Assembly (NCBI GenBank): GCA_040756995.1
Contig: JBFLYK010000058.1
Span: 1 to 38,907, forward strand
Length of the DNA: 38,907 nt
Source: BP-133 sp040756995
Lineage (GTDB): Bacteria > Actinomycetota > Acidimicrobiia > IMCC26256 > BP-133
Direction: 5' to 3'
The position numbers and the translations under genes are program-made. The notes beneath the pieces were generated by a model. That model saw nothing but the letters and a program-made list of their open reading frames with translations. It was not told where the DNA came from and searched no databases. Positions 32,371 to 38,907 of the stretch are shown here, one piece after another (the stretch's first letter is position 1; each line of letters opens with the position of its first letter).

Positions 32371-32790
32371 TCACTCGGCCAGCAGGACTTTGCCCTTGTC
32401 GTGATCGCTGCAGTCGAGGATCACCTTCTTCCCGTCGAGTGCAGCCACGATCTCGTCGAAGTGCGAGTCGGGCGTCTCTCCCGGGACGTACCGGGAGCCG
32501 CTGCCCTCGACGAGGTGGACGGTCATGACACAGGGCGTCTGGAATTCCCGGGACAGGATCCCGAGGTGCGACTCCGGCGCACCGGACATGGTGACGACAC
32601 CGATAGCGCCCATCGACAGCGCCGGAGCGAGGAAGGTCGTGGTCCCGCCCCGAACGAGGAGGATGTGCTCCTTCAGCTTTCCGCTCTGGATCAGCGCGAT
32701 CACGTCCTTGGGCGAACCCAGGTACTTGATCGTGCCGCTCGGGCGCTTGCTGGTGTCAAAGACGTTGTATCCCTCGGCGAGTACGGTCAC
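32371..32790 (-). CDS. Stand-alone PEP-utilizer mobile (phosphohistidine swivel) domain protein
   Basis: A 139-residue protein corresponding to the mobile domain of PEP synthase/PPDK-type enzymes. HILLVRGGTTTFLAPALSMG is the opening strand-helix, and GVVTMSGAPESHLGILSREF with His75 matches the phosphohistidine motif (usual form GGxTSHAAIxARE); QTPCVM follows. In multi-subunit dikinases this domain carries phosphate from the ATP-grasp site to the acceptor site. GTG 32790 overlaps the HAD gene's stop (GTGA). Because the operon's large dikinase has its own His domain, this second carrier suggests a two-step relay or a different acceptor. Confidence 0.82.
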   Translation of the reverse strand: MTVLAEGYNVFDTSKRPSGTIKYLGSPKDVIALIQSGKLKEHILLVRGGTTTFLAPALSMGAIGVVTMSGAPESHLGILSREFQTPCVMTVHLVEGSGSRYVPGETPDSHFDEIVAALDGKKVILDCSDHDKGKVLLAE

Positions 32791-33818
32791 TTCCCCTCCT
32801 TGTGCGGCAGGACGCGGCCGCCGTTCGGAGCCGCCGTCGAGGCCAATTGTTGATGGGCGTTCAGAACCGATTCCTCAGTTCGGGTGGATAAACGTTCTCC
32901 GGAGAGTTGGCTCCCGAGGACAGCCAGAACCTGTCCCAGGAGCGGGTCCGACGGCGTTGTCGGAGGGGTGCAGCATCCGTTTCCGCATTGGCAGCCGGCC
33001 TTGAGGGCGGCGGCCAGATCGGTGGCCGCCTTCTGGCGCCGGATGCGACGAACCGCCCCCGGTTCCTCGGGGACCCGGGAGATCACCGGTGGCGGGCCCG
33101 GAACCGCCGACGGCAACGAGCACACGCCGAGGCTGCAGCTCTCACCCGGCTTCAGGTAGGCGACGAGCTCCTCGGGCCAGATGCAGACGAACTCGGCTCC
33201 GGCGGCCTCGAGGTCGTCGGCCCGGTGCATGCCCCACGACACCGCGCCGACCCGGATGCCGGCGGCGATCGCCTCCTCCACGTCGCCCACCGTGTCGGTG
33301 ATCAACATGGCCTCCTGCGGGTCGTGGAGGCGCTGCGGCGTGCTCTCCTCGTAATGGGGTGAGCAGCGCCGCCCGCAGGAGTAGCTGGGATCGGCCAGGA
33401 ACCGCTGGATGGCGTCGACCTTGCTCGGGGTGACGTCGCCGGTGAAGACATGGGCGAAGCAGTGGGCGACGTCGCAGTTGAGGAGGATCCGCCGCACCGC
33501 TTCCATCGTGTTGGAGGACAGGACGATCAGCGTGTAGTGCCCGGCCAGGGCGTGAACGACGTTGGCCATGCCGGGCACGAGATCCGGCGAGTAGTCCTGC
33601 CGGAGCAGCTCCTGGAAGTGGCGCTTCACCTCTTCGGAGTCCGACTTCTGATCGAGGGCGGCGTAGAAGTTCTGGTTGAACAGCCGGAAGAAGGCTGACG
33701 GGGTGTCGACGCCCAGGCCGAACTTCTCGTTGGTCTGCCGAAACAGCTCCCACGACGCCTCACGGGTCCGCACCAGGGTCCCGTCGAGGTCGAACAGGAC
33801 TGTTTTCAGCTCGGCCAT
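32787..33818 (-). CDS. HAD family phosphatase with Cys-rich C-terminal extension
   Basis: A 343-residue protein. Residues 1-225 form a phosphoglycolate-phosphatase-like HAD hydrolase: DLDGT (Asp10, Asp12), the motif II Ser in IVLSSNT, Lys133 in TPSKVDA, and GDVEEAIAAG (Asp179). The remaining 118 residues are foreign to the family: SCSLGVC, an amphipathic helix AATDLAAALKAG, then CQCGNGCC, a Thr/Pro linker and a second helix SDPLLGQVLAVLGSQL. Such linker-helix tails often target enzymes into microcompartments, and the Cys cluster could bind metal. The gene lies 18 bp after the CrtC-like gene. It may hydrolyse a phosphorylated intermediate made by the dikinase system. Confidence 0.86.
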   Translation of the reverse strand: MAELKTVLFDLDGTLVRTREASWELFRQTNEKFGLGVDTPSAFFRLFNQNFYAALDQKSDSEEVKRHFQELLRQDYSPDLVPGMANVVHALAGHYTLIVLSSNTMEAVRRILLNCDVAHCFAHVFTGDVTPSKVDAIQRFLADPSYSCGRRCSPHYEESTPQRLHDPQEAMLITDTVGDVEEAIAAGIRVGAVSWGMHRADDLEAAGAEFVCIWPEELVAYLKPGESCSLGVCSLPSAVPGPPPVISRVPEEPGAVRRIRRQKAATDLAAALKAGCQCGNGCCTPPTTPSDPLLGQVLAVLGSQLSGERLSTRTEESVLNAHQQLASTAAPNGGRVLPHKEGK

Positions 33819-33836
33819 TGCCTACCGGACTTGTGG

Positions 33837-34817
33837 CTACCGGGCTTGGCCGGTGAGCGTCTCGAGGCCGAGGAAGTCCTGTGTCTCTCCCAGGCCCGTT
33901 CTCCCCTCCTGGTCCTCCCACCGCATCAGGGCGTTGAAGCCGACGACGTTGGGCCACGCCTGCCAGGGGAAGGCGGTCAGCGCAGTCCCCCGGAAGTTCC
34001 AGGTGCGGTCCCGCTTGTCGGTGACCTCCAGCACCTTCTCCTCCGGATACCAGCCGTGGCTGCGCACGGTCTTGCCCGTCCCCGCCTTGAGGCCGTAGAC
34101 CTCACCGCGCTCGAGGACGTAGCCGTGGGTCAGGCGCAGCGTCTCGCCGCCGGTCTCGGCGTCGAAGTCGAAGATGGCGTGCATGGCCAGGTCCTCGGAG
34201 AAGTGGGCGTGCAGCCAGCTCATCGTGTGGGCGTGGCGCTCGCTCCGTGGGCCCCAACTGTGGTCCCAGGTCGACACGCAGCGGAACGGGTGCCGGCGGC
34301 CCCGCAGCACGACCTCCCCTTCGAAGACACCGGTCTGGTCGAAGTGGCCGTTGTAGGCCGTCCCCCAGGCGAAATCGCTCCCCTCCGCCTTGGCCGCCAC
34401 CATCGGGTCCTGTTCCGGATCGTGGATGTCGAAGGCGGGCATGAGGGAGCGGTAGGCGAAGTGGATCTCCGTCCCCTCCCCGTCGGAGAAATCGACCTCG
34501 TAGGTCATGTTCGGCTCGATGGCCCGCACCGACAGCCCGTTGGGCAGGCGGTAGTTACAGAGGTCGAAGTCCGGTCCCATGGGCAGGTGCATCTGCAGGT
34601 CGCAGTAGTCGGCGTCCCACGGGGCCCGCACCCGCTTCGAGTTCATGCAGATCGTCGACAGGCCCACACCGAGGTTGGCCCGGAAGAGGGTGTAGACCCC
34701 GCAGTTGAGGGCCAACTCCGGGACGTAGAAGCCGAAGAAGTTGGTCTCGGCCCAGGTCGGGTCGTCGGACGTGGGCTGGTGCAGGGAGGCGTCAGCGGCG
34801 GTAATCACGGTCGCCAT
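33837..34817 (-). CDS. CrtC/DUF7064-like lipocalin-fold protein
   Basis: A 326-residue protein from ATG 34817 (MATVITAADASLHQPTSDDP); the longer frame covers the promoter. The beta-rich sequence with many Trp, His and Asp (YCDLQMHLPMGPDFDLCNYR, STWDHSWGPRSERHAHTMSW, LHAHFSEDLAMHAIFDFDAE) resembles the double-lipocalin DUF7064/7065 and hydroxyneurosporene-synthase (CrtC)-like proteins, some of which hydrate isoprenoids. WDHSWGPR is the clearest signature. As first gene of the minus microcompartment operon it hints at a hydrophobic, perhaps terpenoid or aromatic, substrate; that is inference. Confidence 0.72.
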   Translation of the reverse strand: MATVITAADASLHQPTSDDPTWAETNFFGFYVPELALNCGVYTLFRANLGVGLSTICMNSKRVRAPWDADYCDLQMHLPMGPDFDLCNYRLPNGLSVRAIEPNMTYEVDFSDGEGTEIHFAYRSLMPAFDIHDPEQDPMVAAKAEGSDFAWGTAYNGHFDQTGVFEGEVVLRGRRHPFRCVSTWDHSWGPRSERHAHTMSWLHAHFSEDLAMHAIFDFDAETGGETLRLTHGYVLERGEVYGLKAGTGKTVRSHGWYPEEKVLEVTDKRDRTWNFRGTALTAFPWQAWPNVVGFNALMRWEDQEGRTGLGETQDFLGLETLTGQAR

Positions 34818-34954
34818 CCTCGGCCTCCGCCAACTCGCCGGTCGACAGCTTCGGAAGACAGTCACCCCTGGTGATCTTGTCTCCGGAAGACAAAGTCGGG
34901 TTCTTCCCGGCGCCGTACCGTGACCCCGGTCGGGCATCCAATGAGGAGGGGACG
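34818..34954. promoter_or_regulatory. Divergent promoter region of the microcompartment locus
   Basis: These 137 bp separate the two operons. CGGAAGACA occurs at 34852-34860 and 34884-34892, 32 bp apart (three helical turns). The second copy is part of a dyad, TTGTCT (34877-34882) facing AGACAA (34888-34893) with a 5-bp centre; the first copy carries the smaller palindrome CTTCGGAAG. They are candidate operators, perhaps for the nearby PucR-type regulator. A strong ribosome binding site GAGGAGGGG (34943-34951) precedes the vertex-protein gene. Confidence 0.5.
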
Positions 34955-35269
34955 ATGCGCCTCGCCAAGGTCGTCGGCCAGGTCGTCGCCACCGTCAAGG
35001 AGCCCGGCCTGGAAGGCTTCAAGATCCTCCTGGTGGAGGACCTCGACGCGTCGGATCCCCAAATTGGAATATCACAGCGGGAGCCGTTCGACGCCGAGGC
35101 CTACCCCGCCATCGACGTGGTGGGGGCCGGGGAGGGCGAGGTCGTTCTGGTGACGGCCGGCAGCGCGGCCCGGGTCCCGTCCGCCGCCGGGCGGACCGCC
35201 ACCGACGCCGCAGTGGTGGCCATCGTCGACAGCGTGATCGTCGGCGGCGAGGTCACGTTCAAGAAGTAG
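34955..35269 (+). CDS. BMC-P microcompartment vertex protein, EutN/CcmL family
   Basis: A 104-residue protein from ATG 34955. MRLAKVVGQVVATVKEPGLE, FKILLVEDLD, AIDVVGAGEGEVVLVTAGSA and AAVVAIVDSVIVGGEVTFKK cover the entire EutN/CcmL/PduN domain. Five copies form the pentamer that caps shell vertices and closes the polyhedron. The loop VEDLDASDPQIGISQREPFD is ordinary in length. It is the first gene of the plus operon, 26 bp ahead of the BMC-H gene. Confidence 0.95.
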   Translation: MRLAKVVGQVVATVKEPGLEGFKILLVEDLDASDPQIGISQREPFDAEAYPAIDVVGAGEGEVVLVTAGSAARVPSAAGRTATDAAVVAIVDSVIVGGEVTFKK

Positions 35270-35295
35270 GGCCCGCAACAAGGGAGCTGGACGCC

Positions 35296-35658
35296 GTGAC
35301 GCAGGTCATCAGCCGTGAGAGGAAGGAAGCAGGAGCCATGCCGACTGAGGGGAACGGGAACGGACGAGTGCCGACGGGGGCTCTGGGCCTCATCGAGACC
35401 CGCGGGCTCGTCGGGGCCATCGAAGCCGCCGACGCCATGATCAAGGCTGCCAACGTGCGCCTGGTCGGGCGGGAGCAGATCGGCGGCGGTCTCGTGACCG
35501 TCATGGTCCGGGGCGACGTCGGCGCGGTCAAGGCCGCCACCGACGCCGGGGCCGTGGCGGCCGGCAAGGTCGGCGAGGTCATCTCGGTCCACGTGATCCC
35601 GCGGCCCCACGACGAGGTCGAGCTGATCCTGGGCGACAGCGTCCCCGCCAAGGTGTAG
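35296..35658 (+). CDS. BMC-H microcompartment shell protein (hexamer-forming), second copy
   Basis: A 120-residue shell protein from GTG 35296 (AGGGAG upstream); ATG 35338 (AGGAG immediately upstream) would give 106 residues. The longer form is preferred because its extension aligns with that of the minus-strand BMC-H (TEGNGNGRVPTGALGL beside GGSGNGVRPLTGALGL). The BMC domain reads GALGLIETRGLVGAIEAADA, MIKAANVRLVGREQIGGGLV, RGDVGAVKAATDAGAVAAGK and VHVIPRPHDEVELIL. This is PduA/EutM-like, and likely the major tile. The aldehyde dehydrogenase gene begins three bases after the stop. Confidence 0.96.
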   Translation: MTQVISRERKEAGAMPTEGNGNGRVPTGALGLIETRGLVGAIEAADAMIKAANVRLVGREQIGGGLVTVMVRGDVGAVKAATDAGAVAAGKVGEVISVHVIPRPHDEVELILGDSVPAKV

Positions 35659-35661
35659 GCC

Positions 35662-37074
35662 TTGGCCACGGTCACGCTGGACGCCGACCTCGCCGCTCTG
35701 GCCGAGGCTCGGTCGAAAGCGCTGCGCGCCCGCGAGGCCTTCGACGCCCTGCACTCGGATGCGAGCGGGGGCGCGAGCCAGGAGCGGCTGGACGAGATGG
35801 TGCGGGCCATGGCCCGGGCTGGGACCGACGCGGCCACCGAGCTGGCCCGGATGGCGGTCGACGAGACCGGATACGGCGTCTACGAGCACAAGATCATCAA
35901 GAACCGGTACAACACGACGTTCGTCGCCCGTTACATGCTGCGCCAGCGGGCGGTCGGAGTCCTCTGGGCCGACCCCATCAACCGGATGACGGCCGTCGGG
36001 GTCCCGATGGGTGTCATCGCCGGGCTGATCCCCCGCACCAACCCGACCTCCACCGTGCTGTTCAAGGCGCTGGCGGCGGTGAAGTCGGGCAACGCCGTGG
36101 TCATGTCGCCCCACCCCCGGGCGGTGCGCTGCTGCCTGCGGGCCACGGAGGTCATGGCCGCCGCCGCCGAACGGGCCGGGGCGCCGCCCGGGCTCATCTC
36201 CTGCCTGGAGCTCCCCACATTGGCCGCCACCCAGGAGCTCATGCGTCACCCGGCGGTGTCGCTCATCCTGGCCACCGGCAGCGGCGAGATGGTGCGGGTC
36301 TGCTACTCGTCAGGCAAGCCGACGATCGCCGTCGGCGCCGGCAACGTCCCCGTCTACGTCGACCGCAGCGTCCCCGACGTGGCCGAGGCGGCGGTGATGA
36401 TCGTCGAGTCGAAGTCGTTCGACAACGGCACCGCCTGCGTGGCCGAACAGGCCATCGTCCTCGACGAGCCCATCGCGGCGCGCGCCCTCGACGGTCTGGC
36501 CGCGGCCGGCATGGCCATGCTCGACCCGTCGCAGCACGCCGCCCTGGCCCGGGTCGTCTTCGACGAGCGGGGTGGCCTGCGGCCCGACCCCGTCGGCCAG
36601 TCGGCCGTCCGTCTGGCGGAGCTGGCCGGCATCTCCGTGCCGCCGGGGACCAAGGCCCTCGGGGTGCGGCTCGACGCCGTCGGGCCCCACGAGCCGTTGT
36701 CGGCCGAGATCCTCGGACCGGTGCTGGCCGTCTACGTCGAGCGCGACGCCGACGCCGCCTATCGCCGCTGCCGGGAGATCCTGGCCTTCGGCGGCGAGGG
36801 CCACACCCTCGGCGTCCACGCCGGCGACACGGCCGTCGTCGAGCGCTTCTCGGCCCTCCCGGTCTCCCGGGTCATCGTCAACACGCCGACGCTGTTCGGC
36901 GGCATGGGCTACAGCTCGGCCGTCGATCCGTCGTTCGTGCTGGGGACGGGCACCTGGAGCGGCTCGATCTGCTCCGACAACGTCACGCCGCTGCACCTCG
37001 TCAACATCAAGCGGATCGCCCACGAAGCCCGTCCCTGGCGTGGGATCGGCGAGGACACCCGCACGGCGCCATGA
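35662..37074 (+). CDS. CoA-acylating aldehyde dehydrogenase, PduP/EutE-like
   Basis: A 470-residue enzyme from TTG 35662. It converts an aldehyde, CoA and NAD to acyl-CoA and NADH, the core oxidative step of most metabolosomes. Signatures: GLIPRTNPTSTVLFKALAAV, KSGNAVVMSPHPRA, and the catalytic Cys259 in FDNGTACVAEQ. No Glu general base of the hydrolysing ALDH type is evident, consistent with CoA acylation. The N-terminal helix (LDADLAALAEARSKALRARE) could act as an encapsulation signal but is longer than the classical PduP peptide. Its stop overlaps the start of eutJ (ATGA). The natural aldehyde is unknown. Confidence 0.94.
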   Translation: MATVTLDADLAALAEARSKALRAREAFDALHSDASGGASQERLDEMVRAMARAGTDAATELARMAVDETGYGVYEHKIIKNRYNTTFVARYMLRQRAVGVLWADPINRMTAVGVPMGVIAGLIPRTNPTSTVLFKALAAVKSGNAVVMSPHPRAVRCCLRATEVMAAAAERAGAPPGLISCLELPTLAATQELMRHPAVSLILATGSGEMVRVCYSSGKPTIAVGAGNVPVYVDRSVPDVAEAAVMIVESKSFDNGTACVAEQAIVLDEPIAARALDGLAAAGMAMLDPSQHAALARVVFDERGGLRPDPVGQSAVRLAELAGISVPPGTKALGVRLDAVGPHEPLSAEILGPVLAVYVERDADAAYRRCREILAFGGEGHTLGVHAGDTAVVERFSALPVSRVIVNTPTLFGGMGYSSAVDPSFVLGTGTWSGSICSDNVTPLHLVNIKRIAHEARPWRGIGEDTRTAP

Positions 37075-37904
37075 CCCTCCGGCTCGCCCCCGCCCCGGCG
37101 CTGGCCGAGTTCCTCGAGCGGGCGGCCGCCTCCGGACTGGCGGCCTCTCCAGCCGACGACTGGAGCGAGCCGCTGCACTGCGGGGTCGACCTGGGGACGG
37201 CCACGATCGTGTTGGCCGTGGTGGACAGCGCCGGGGACCCGGTCTACTGCGACGCCGTCGCCAGCGCGGCGGTGCGGGACGGGGTCGTGGTCGACTTCCA
37301 CGGCGCCGCCGAGCTCGTCGCCCGGCTCAAAGAGCGGGCCGAGGACGTGCTCGGCCGGACGCTGGAGGAGGCGGCCACCGCCTACCCGCCGGGGGTCGGC
37401 GCCAACGAGAGCCGGGCCTGCCAGTTCGTCCTCGAACGGGCCGGCCTGGACTGTACCGAGCTCATCGACGAGGTGTCGGCGGCCAACGCCCTCCTCGGCG
37501 TGAAGGAAGGGGTCGTCGTCGACGTCGGCGGCGGCTCCACCGGTGTCGGCATCATCCGCGGCGGGCTGCTCATCGATGTCGGCGACCTCCCCGGCGGCGG
37601 CCACCACCTGAACCTGATCCTGGCCGGTGCCCTCGGCATCGGGATCGAGGAGGCCGAGCAGCTCAAACGGGAGGAGGGCGCCGCCTACCTCCACGTCCTG
37701 CGCCCGGGTCTGGAGCGGGTGGCCACCAACATCGAGCGCCTGTCCCGGGGCGCCAAGGATCTCCCCGTCCACCTCGTCGGCGGGGCGCTGATGATCCGCG
37801 GCGCCGGCGACGTCATCGCCCAGTACCTCGAACGGCCGGTCGTCGAGTACCCCCATGCCCTGCTCATCACCCCCTTCGGCATCGCCAGGAGTTGCCTTTC
37901 ATGA
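37071..37904 (+). CDS. eutJ: EutJ-like microcompartment chaperone (Hsp70/actin fold)
   Basis: A 277-residue protein of the EutJ family from ATG 37071. The actin-fold phosphate motifs are seen in CGVDLGTATIVLAVVDSAG (about 38-56) and VVDVGGGSTGVGIIRGG (about 146-162), with HLVGGALMIRGAGDVIAQYL as the adenosine motif (about 228-247). VGANESRACQFVLERAGLDC matches the EutJ-specific part. EutJ is thought to assist folding or assembly of microcompartment cargo; its exact role is unproven. A 35-residue N-terminal extension has a hydrophobic helix (LAPAPALAEFLERAAASGLA) that might serve as a targeting peptide. Both ends overlap neighbours by ATGA. Confidence 0.92.
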   Translation: MTLRLAPAPALAEFLERAAASGLAASPADDWSEPLHCGVDLGTATIVLAVVDSAGDPVYCDAVASAAVRDGVVVDFHGAAELVARLKERAEDVLGRTLEEAATAYPPGVGANESRACQFVLERAGLDCTELIDEVSAANALLGVKEGVVVDVGGGSTGVGIIRGGLLIDVGDLPGGGHHLNLILAGALGIGIEEAEQLKREEGAAYLHVLRPGLERVATNIERLSRGAKDLPVHLVGGALMIRGAGDVIAQYLERPVVEYPHALLITPFGIARSCLS

Positions 37905-38521
37905 GCGACGTCTCGCTACGGACCTACGCCTTCATCGACCGGCTGCAACCGCAGTGCGCGGCCCATATCGCCGCCACCTGTCAGGGCGACGTGCCCCTGG
38001 CCGGCAACGCCGAGCTGTTCATCGAGATGGCGCCGGGCAACGAGGTCTTCCACGTGGCCGACATCGCCCTCAAGGCCGCTGACGTGAAGCCGGCGCTGCA
38101 GATCATCGAGCGGGAGTTCGGGCTCCTGGAGCTGCACTCCAACAGTCAGGCCGAGGTGCTGGCCGCCGGCGCCGCCGTCCTCGCCGAGCTGGGCCTGACC
38201 GAGGACGACCGGGTGAAGCCCGAGATCGCCTCGGCCCAGTTCATCACCAACGTGCATCCCTACCAGGCCCAGCTGCTCAACAAATTCCGGAAGGGCGCCC
38301 TGCTGATCCCGGGCCAGAGCCTGTTCGTGCTGGAGATCGCCCCGGCGGCCTACGCCGGCCTGGCGGCCAACGAAGCGGAGAAGGCGGCCGAGATCTCCGT
38401 GGTGGAGATCCGGGCCGTGGGCCGGTTCGGACGGGTGTTCCTGGCCGGCAGCGAGAGCGACGTGGCCAGCGCCCGGGAAGCGGCCATCGCCGGGCTGATG
38501 GGTGTCGAGGTGTTGGTATGA
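37901..38521 (+). CDS. BMC-T tandem-domain shell protein, apparently circularly permuted
   Basis: A 206-residue trimer-forming shell protein with two BMC domains. In each half a strand segment (YAFIDRLQPQCAAHIAATCQ; QFITNVHPYQAQLLNKFRKG) comes before the part that usually begins the domain (LFIEMAPGNEVFHVADIALK; LFVLEIAPAAYAGLAANEAE), as expected of permuted BMC-T proteins such as PduB/EutL. The second half ends FLAGSESDVASAREAAIAGL. Trimers of this class form tiles with larger, sometimes gated, pores. It starts four bases inside eutJ, and its own stop overlaps the next ATG. Confidence 0.85.
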   Translation: MSDVSLRTYAFIDRLQPQCAAHIAATCQGDVPLAGNAELFIEMAPGNEVFHVADIALKAADVKPALQIIEREFGLLELHSNSQAEVLAAGAAVLAELGLTEDDRVKPEIASAQFITNVHPYQAQLLNKFRKGALLIPGQSLFVLEIAPAAYAGLAANEAEKAAEISVVEIRAVGRFGRVFLAGSESDVASAREAAIAGLMGVEVLV

Positions 38522-38907
38522 GAATCATCGGAGTCGCCGAAGTCGACGCCTGCGGTGCCGGCGGACGGCTGGTCCTCGGGCCGGACGACCTGCTGACGCC
38601 GCTGGCCAGGGACCGGGCCAACGAGCTCGGCGTGGTGATCGCCACCGGGGAGATGCCGGCCCCGGCGGTCGCCACCGGTCCCCGTCCCGGCCCCGAACCA
38701 GTTCGTCCCACCGGCGGGCGCTCCGCCGGGCCTCCCTCCCCCACGGGCCCGGCCGACCCGCCGGTGGGCGCTCTCTACCGCCGCGGTGCACCCGTCGTCG
38801 GCGACCACCTCCGCCCCGAAGTCGTGGCCGGCCTGGCCGCCCCGGTCGCCGCCGCTGTCCCCGCGCCCGGCCCCGCCCACCCTCCCCCGGGTCGGGCCGG
38901 GCGACGG
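38518..38907 (+). CDS. Microcompartment-associated protein, N-terminal part (runs off window)
   Basis: The first 130 codons of a gene that continues past the window. It starts at ATG 38518, overlapping the BMC-T stop. The N-terminal MRIIGVAEVDACGAGGRLVL, then LTPLARDRANELGVVI, resembles short RxxxLxxxxLxTPLARDxAxxxGVxI segments that occur in several microcompartment-locus proteins (for example the starts of some cobalamin or phosphotransacylase-linked genes). A long Pro/Gly/Arg-rich low-complexity linker follows (about residues 45-130), interrupted by GALYRRGAPVVGDHLRPEVV. The identity is unknown. Confidence 0.65.
   Translation, partial: MRIIGVAEVDACGAGGRLVLGPDDLLTPLARDRANELGVVIATGEMPAPAVATGPRPGPEPVRPTGGRSAGPPSPTGPADPPVGALYRRGAPVVGDHLRPEVVAGLAAPVAAAVPAPGPAHPPPGRAGRR

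Noticed and set aside
30777..32528. 583-codon open frame on the plus strand opposite the 474-residue gene
   Set aside because: Val/Leu/Asp/Glu-rich shadow sequence with no motif; the opposite strand has a ribosome binding site, operon spacing and protein-like composition.
32787..33818. Phosphonoacetaldehyde hydrolase for the HAD gene
   Set aside because: The nucleophile motif is DLDGT as in phosphoglycolate phosphatases, not the DWAGT form of phosphonatases.
36572..37904. Long plus-strand frame through the aldehyde dehydrogenase and eutJ region
   Set aside because: Out of frame with two well-recognised proteins; Arg/Pro/Ser-rich. Only its last part (the BMC-T gene) is real.
34955..38521. 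Carboxysome rather than metabolosome
   Set aside because: No RuBisCO or carbonic anhydrase is present and an acylating aldehyde dehydrogenase with EutJ is, which fits a catabolic microcompartment.

Overview
The window is very GC-rich DNA with dense coding on both strands, many GTG/TTG starts and frequent 4-bp ATGA/GTGA/TTGA gene overlaps. Gene content (Lhr-type giant helicase, stand-alone LigD polymerase-domain proteins, a MetE-like protein resembling one found in mycobacteria, a CmtR-like ArsR regulator, a PucR-family regulator, DUF2510-like small protein) points to an actinobacterium, perhaps a deep branch such as Acidimicrobiia; that placement is inference. No rRNA, tRNA or CRISPR array was recognised.

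Layout. 0-10.9 kb: conserved chromosomal genes: the Lys/Ala-rich tail of an unknown protein, an acyl-CoA dehydrogenase, a three-repeat secreted protein, a minus-strand run (MetE-like, LigD polymerase domain, alpha/beta hydrolase, DUF2889), lhr and a small membrane protein. 10.9-17.2 kb: a looser, accessory-looking stretch of small orphan genes, two TetR regulators with recognisable candidate operators, a VOC protein, a secreted protein, a frameshifted tyrosine-recombinase remnant and a large perfect inverted repeat. 17.2-27.4 kb: a disrupted endonuclease V gene, MOSC protein, second LigD polymerase-domain protein, a vanadium-haloperoxidase-like secreted enzyme with a secreted partner, ArsR sensor, gpsA, glycosyltransferase, AlkB-like dioxygenase, a secreted protein and a PucR-family regulator.

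27.4-38.9 kb: a bacterial microcompartment (BMC) locus made of two divergent operons sharing a 137-bp promoter region. The plus operon encodes a pentamer vertex protein, a BMC-H hexamer protein, a CoA-acylating aldehyde dehydrogenase, EutJ, a tandem (apparently permuted) BMC-T protein and the start of another gene cut by the window edge. The minus operon encodes a CrtC/DUF7064-like protein, a HAD phosphatase with a Cys-rich extension, a stand-alone phosphohistidine swivel domain, a 474-residue protein of no family I recognise, a winged-helix-like protein, a pyruvate-phosphate-dikinase-like protein with a divergent pyruvate/PEP barrel, and a second BMC-H protein. The shell and aldehyde dehydrogenase define a metabolosome, but its signature enzyme is not one of the usual ones (diol dehydratase, ethanolamine lyase, glycyl radical enzyme). 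The association of a dikinase-type phosphotransfer system with an unknown protein inside a BMC operon is the most interesting feature of the window; a working idea is that a substrate is activated by ATP-dependent phosphotransfer, processed to an aldehyde and converted to an acyl-CoA inside the shell.
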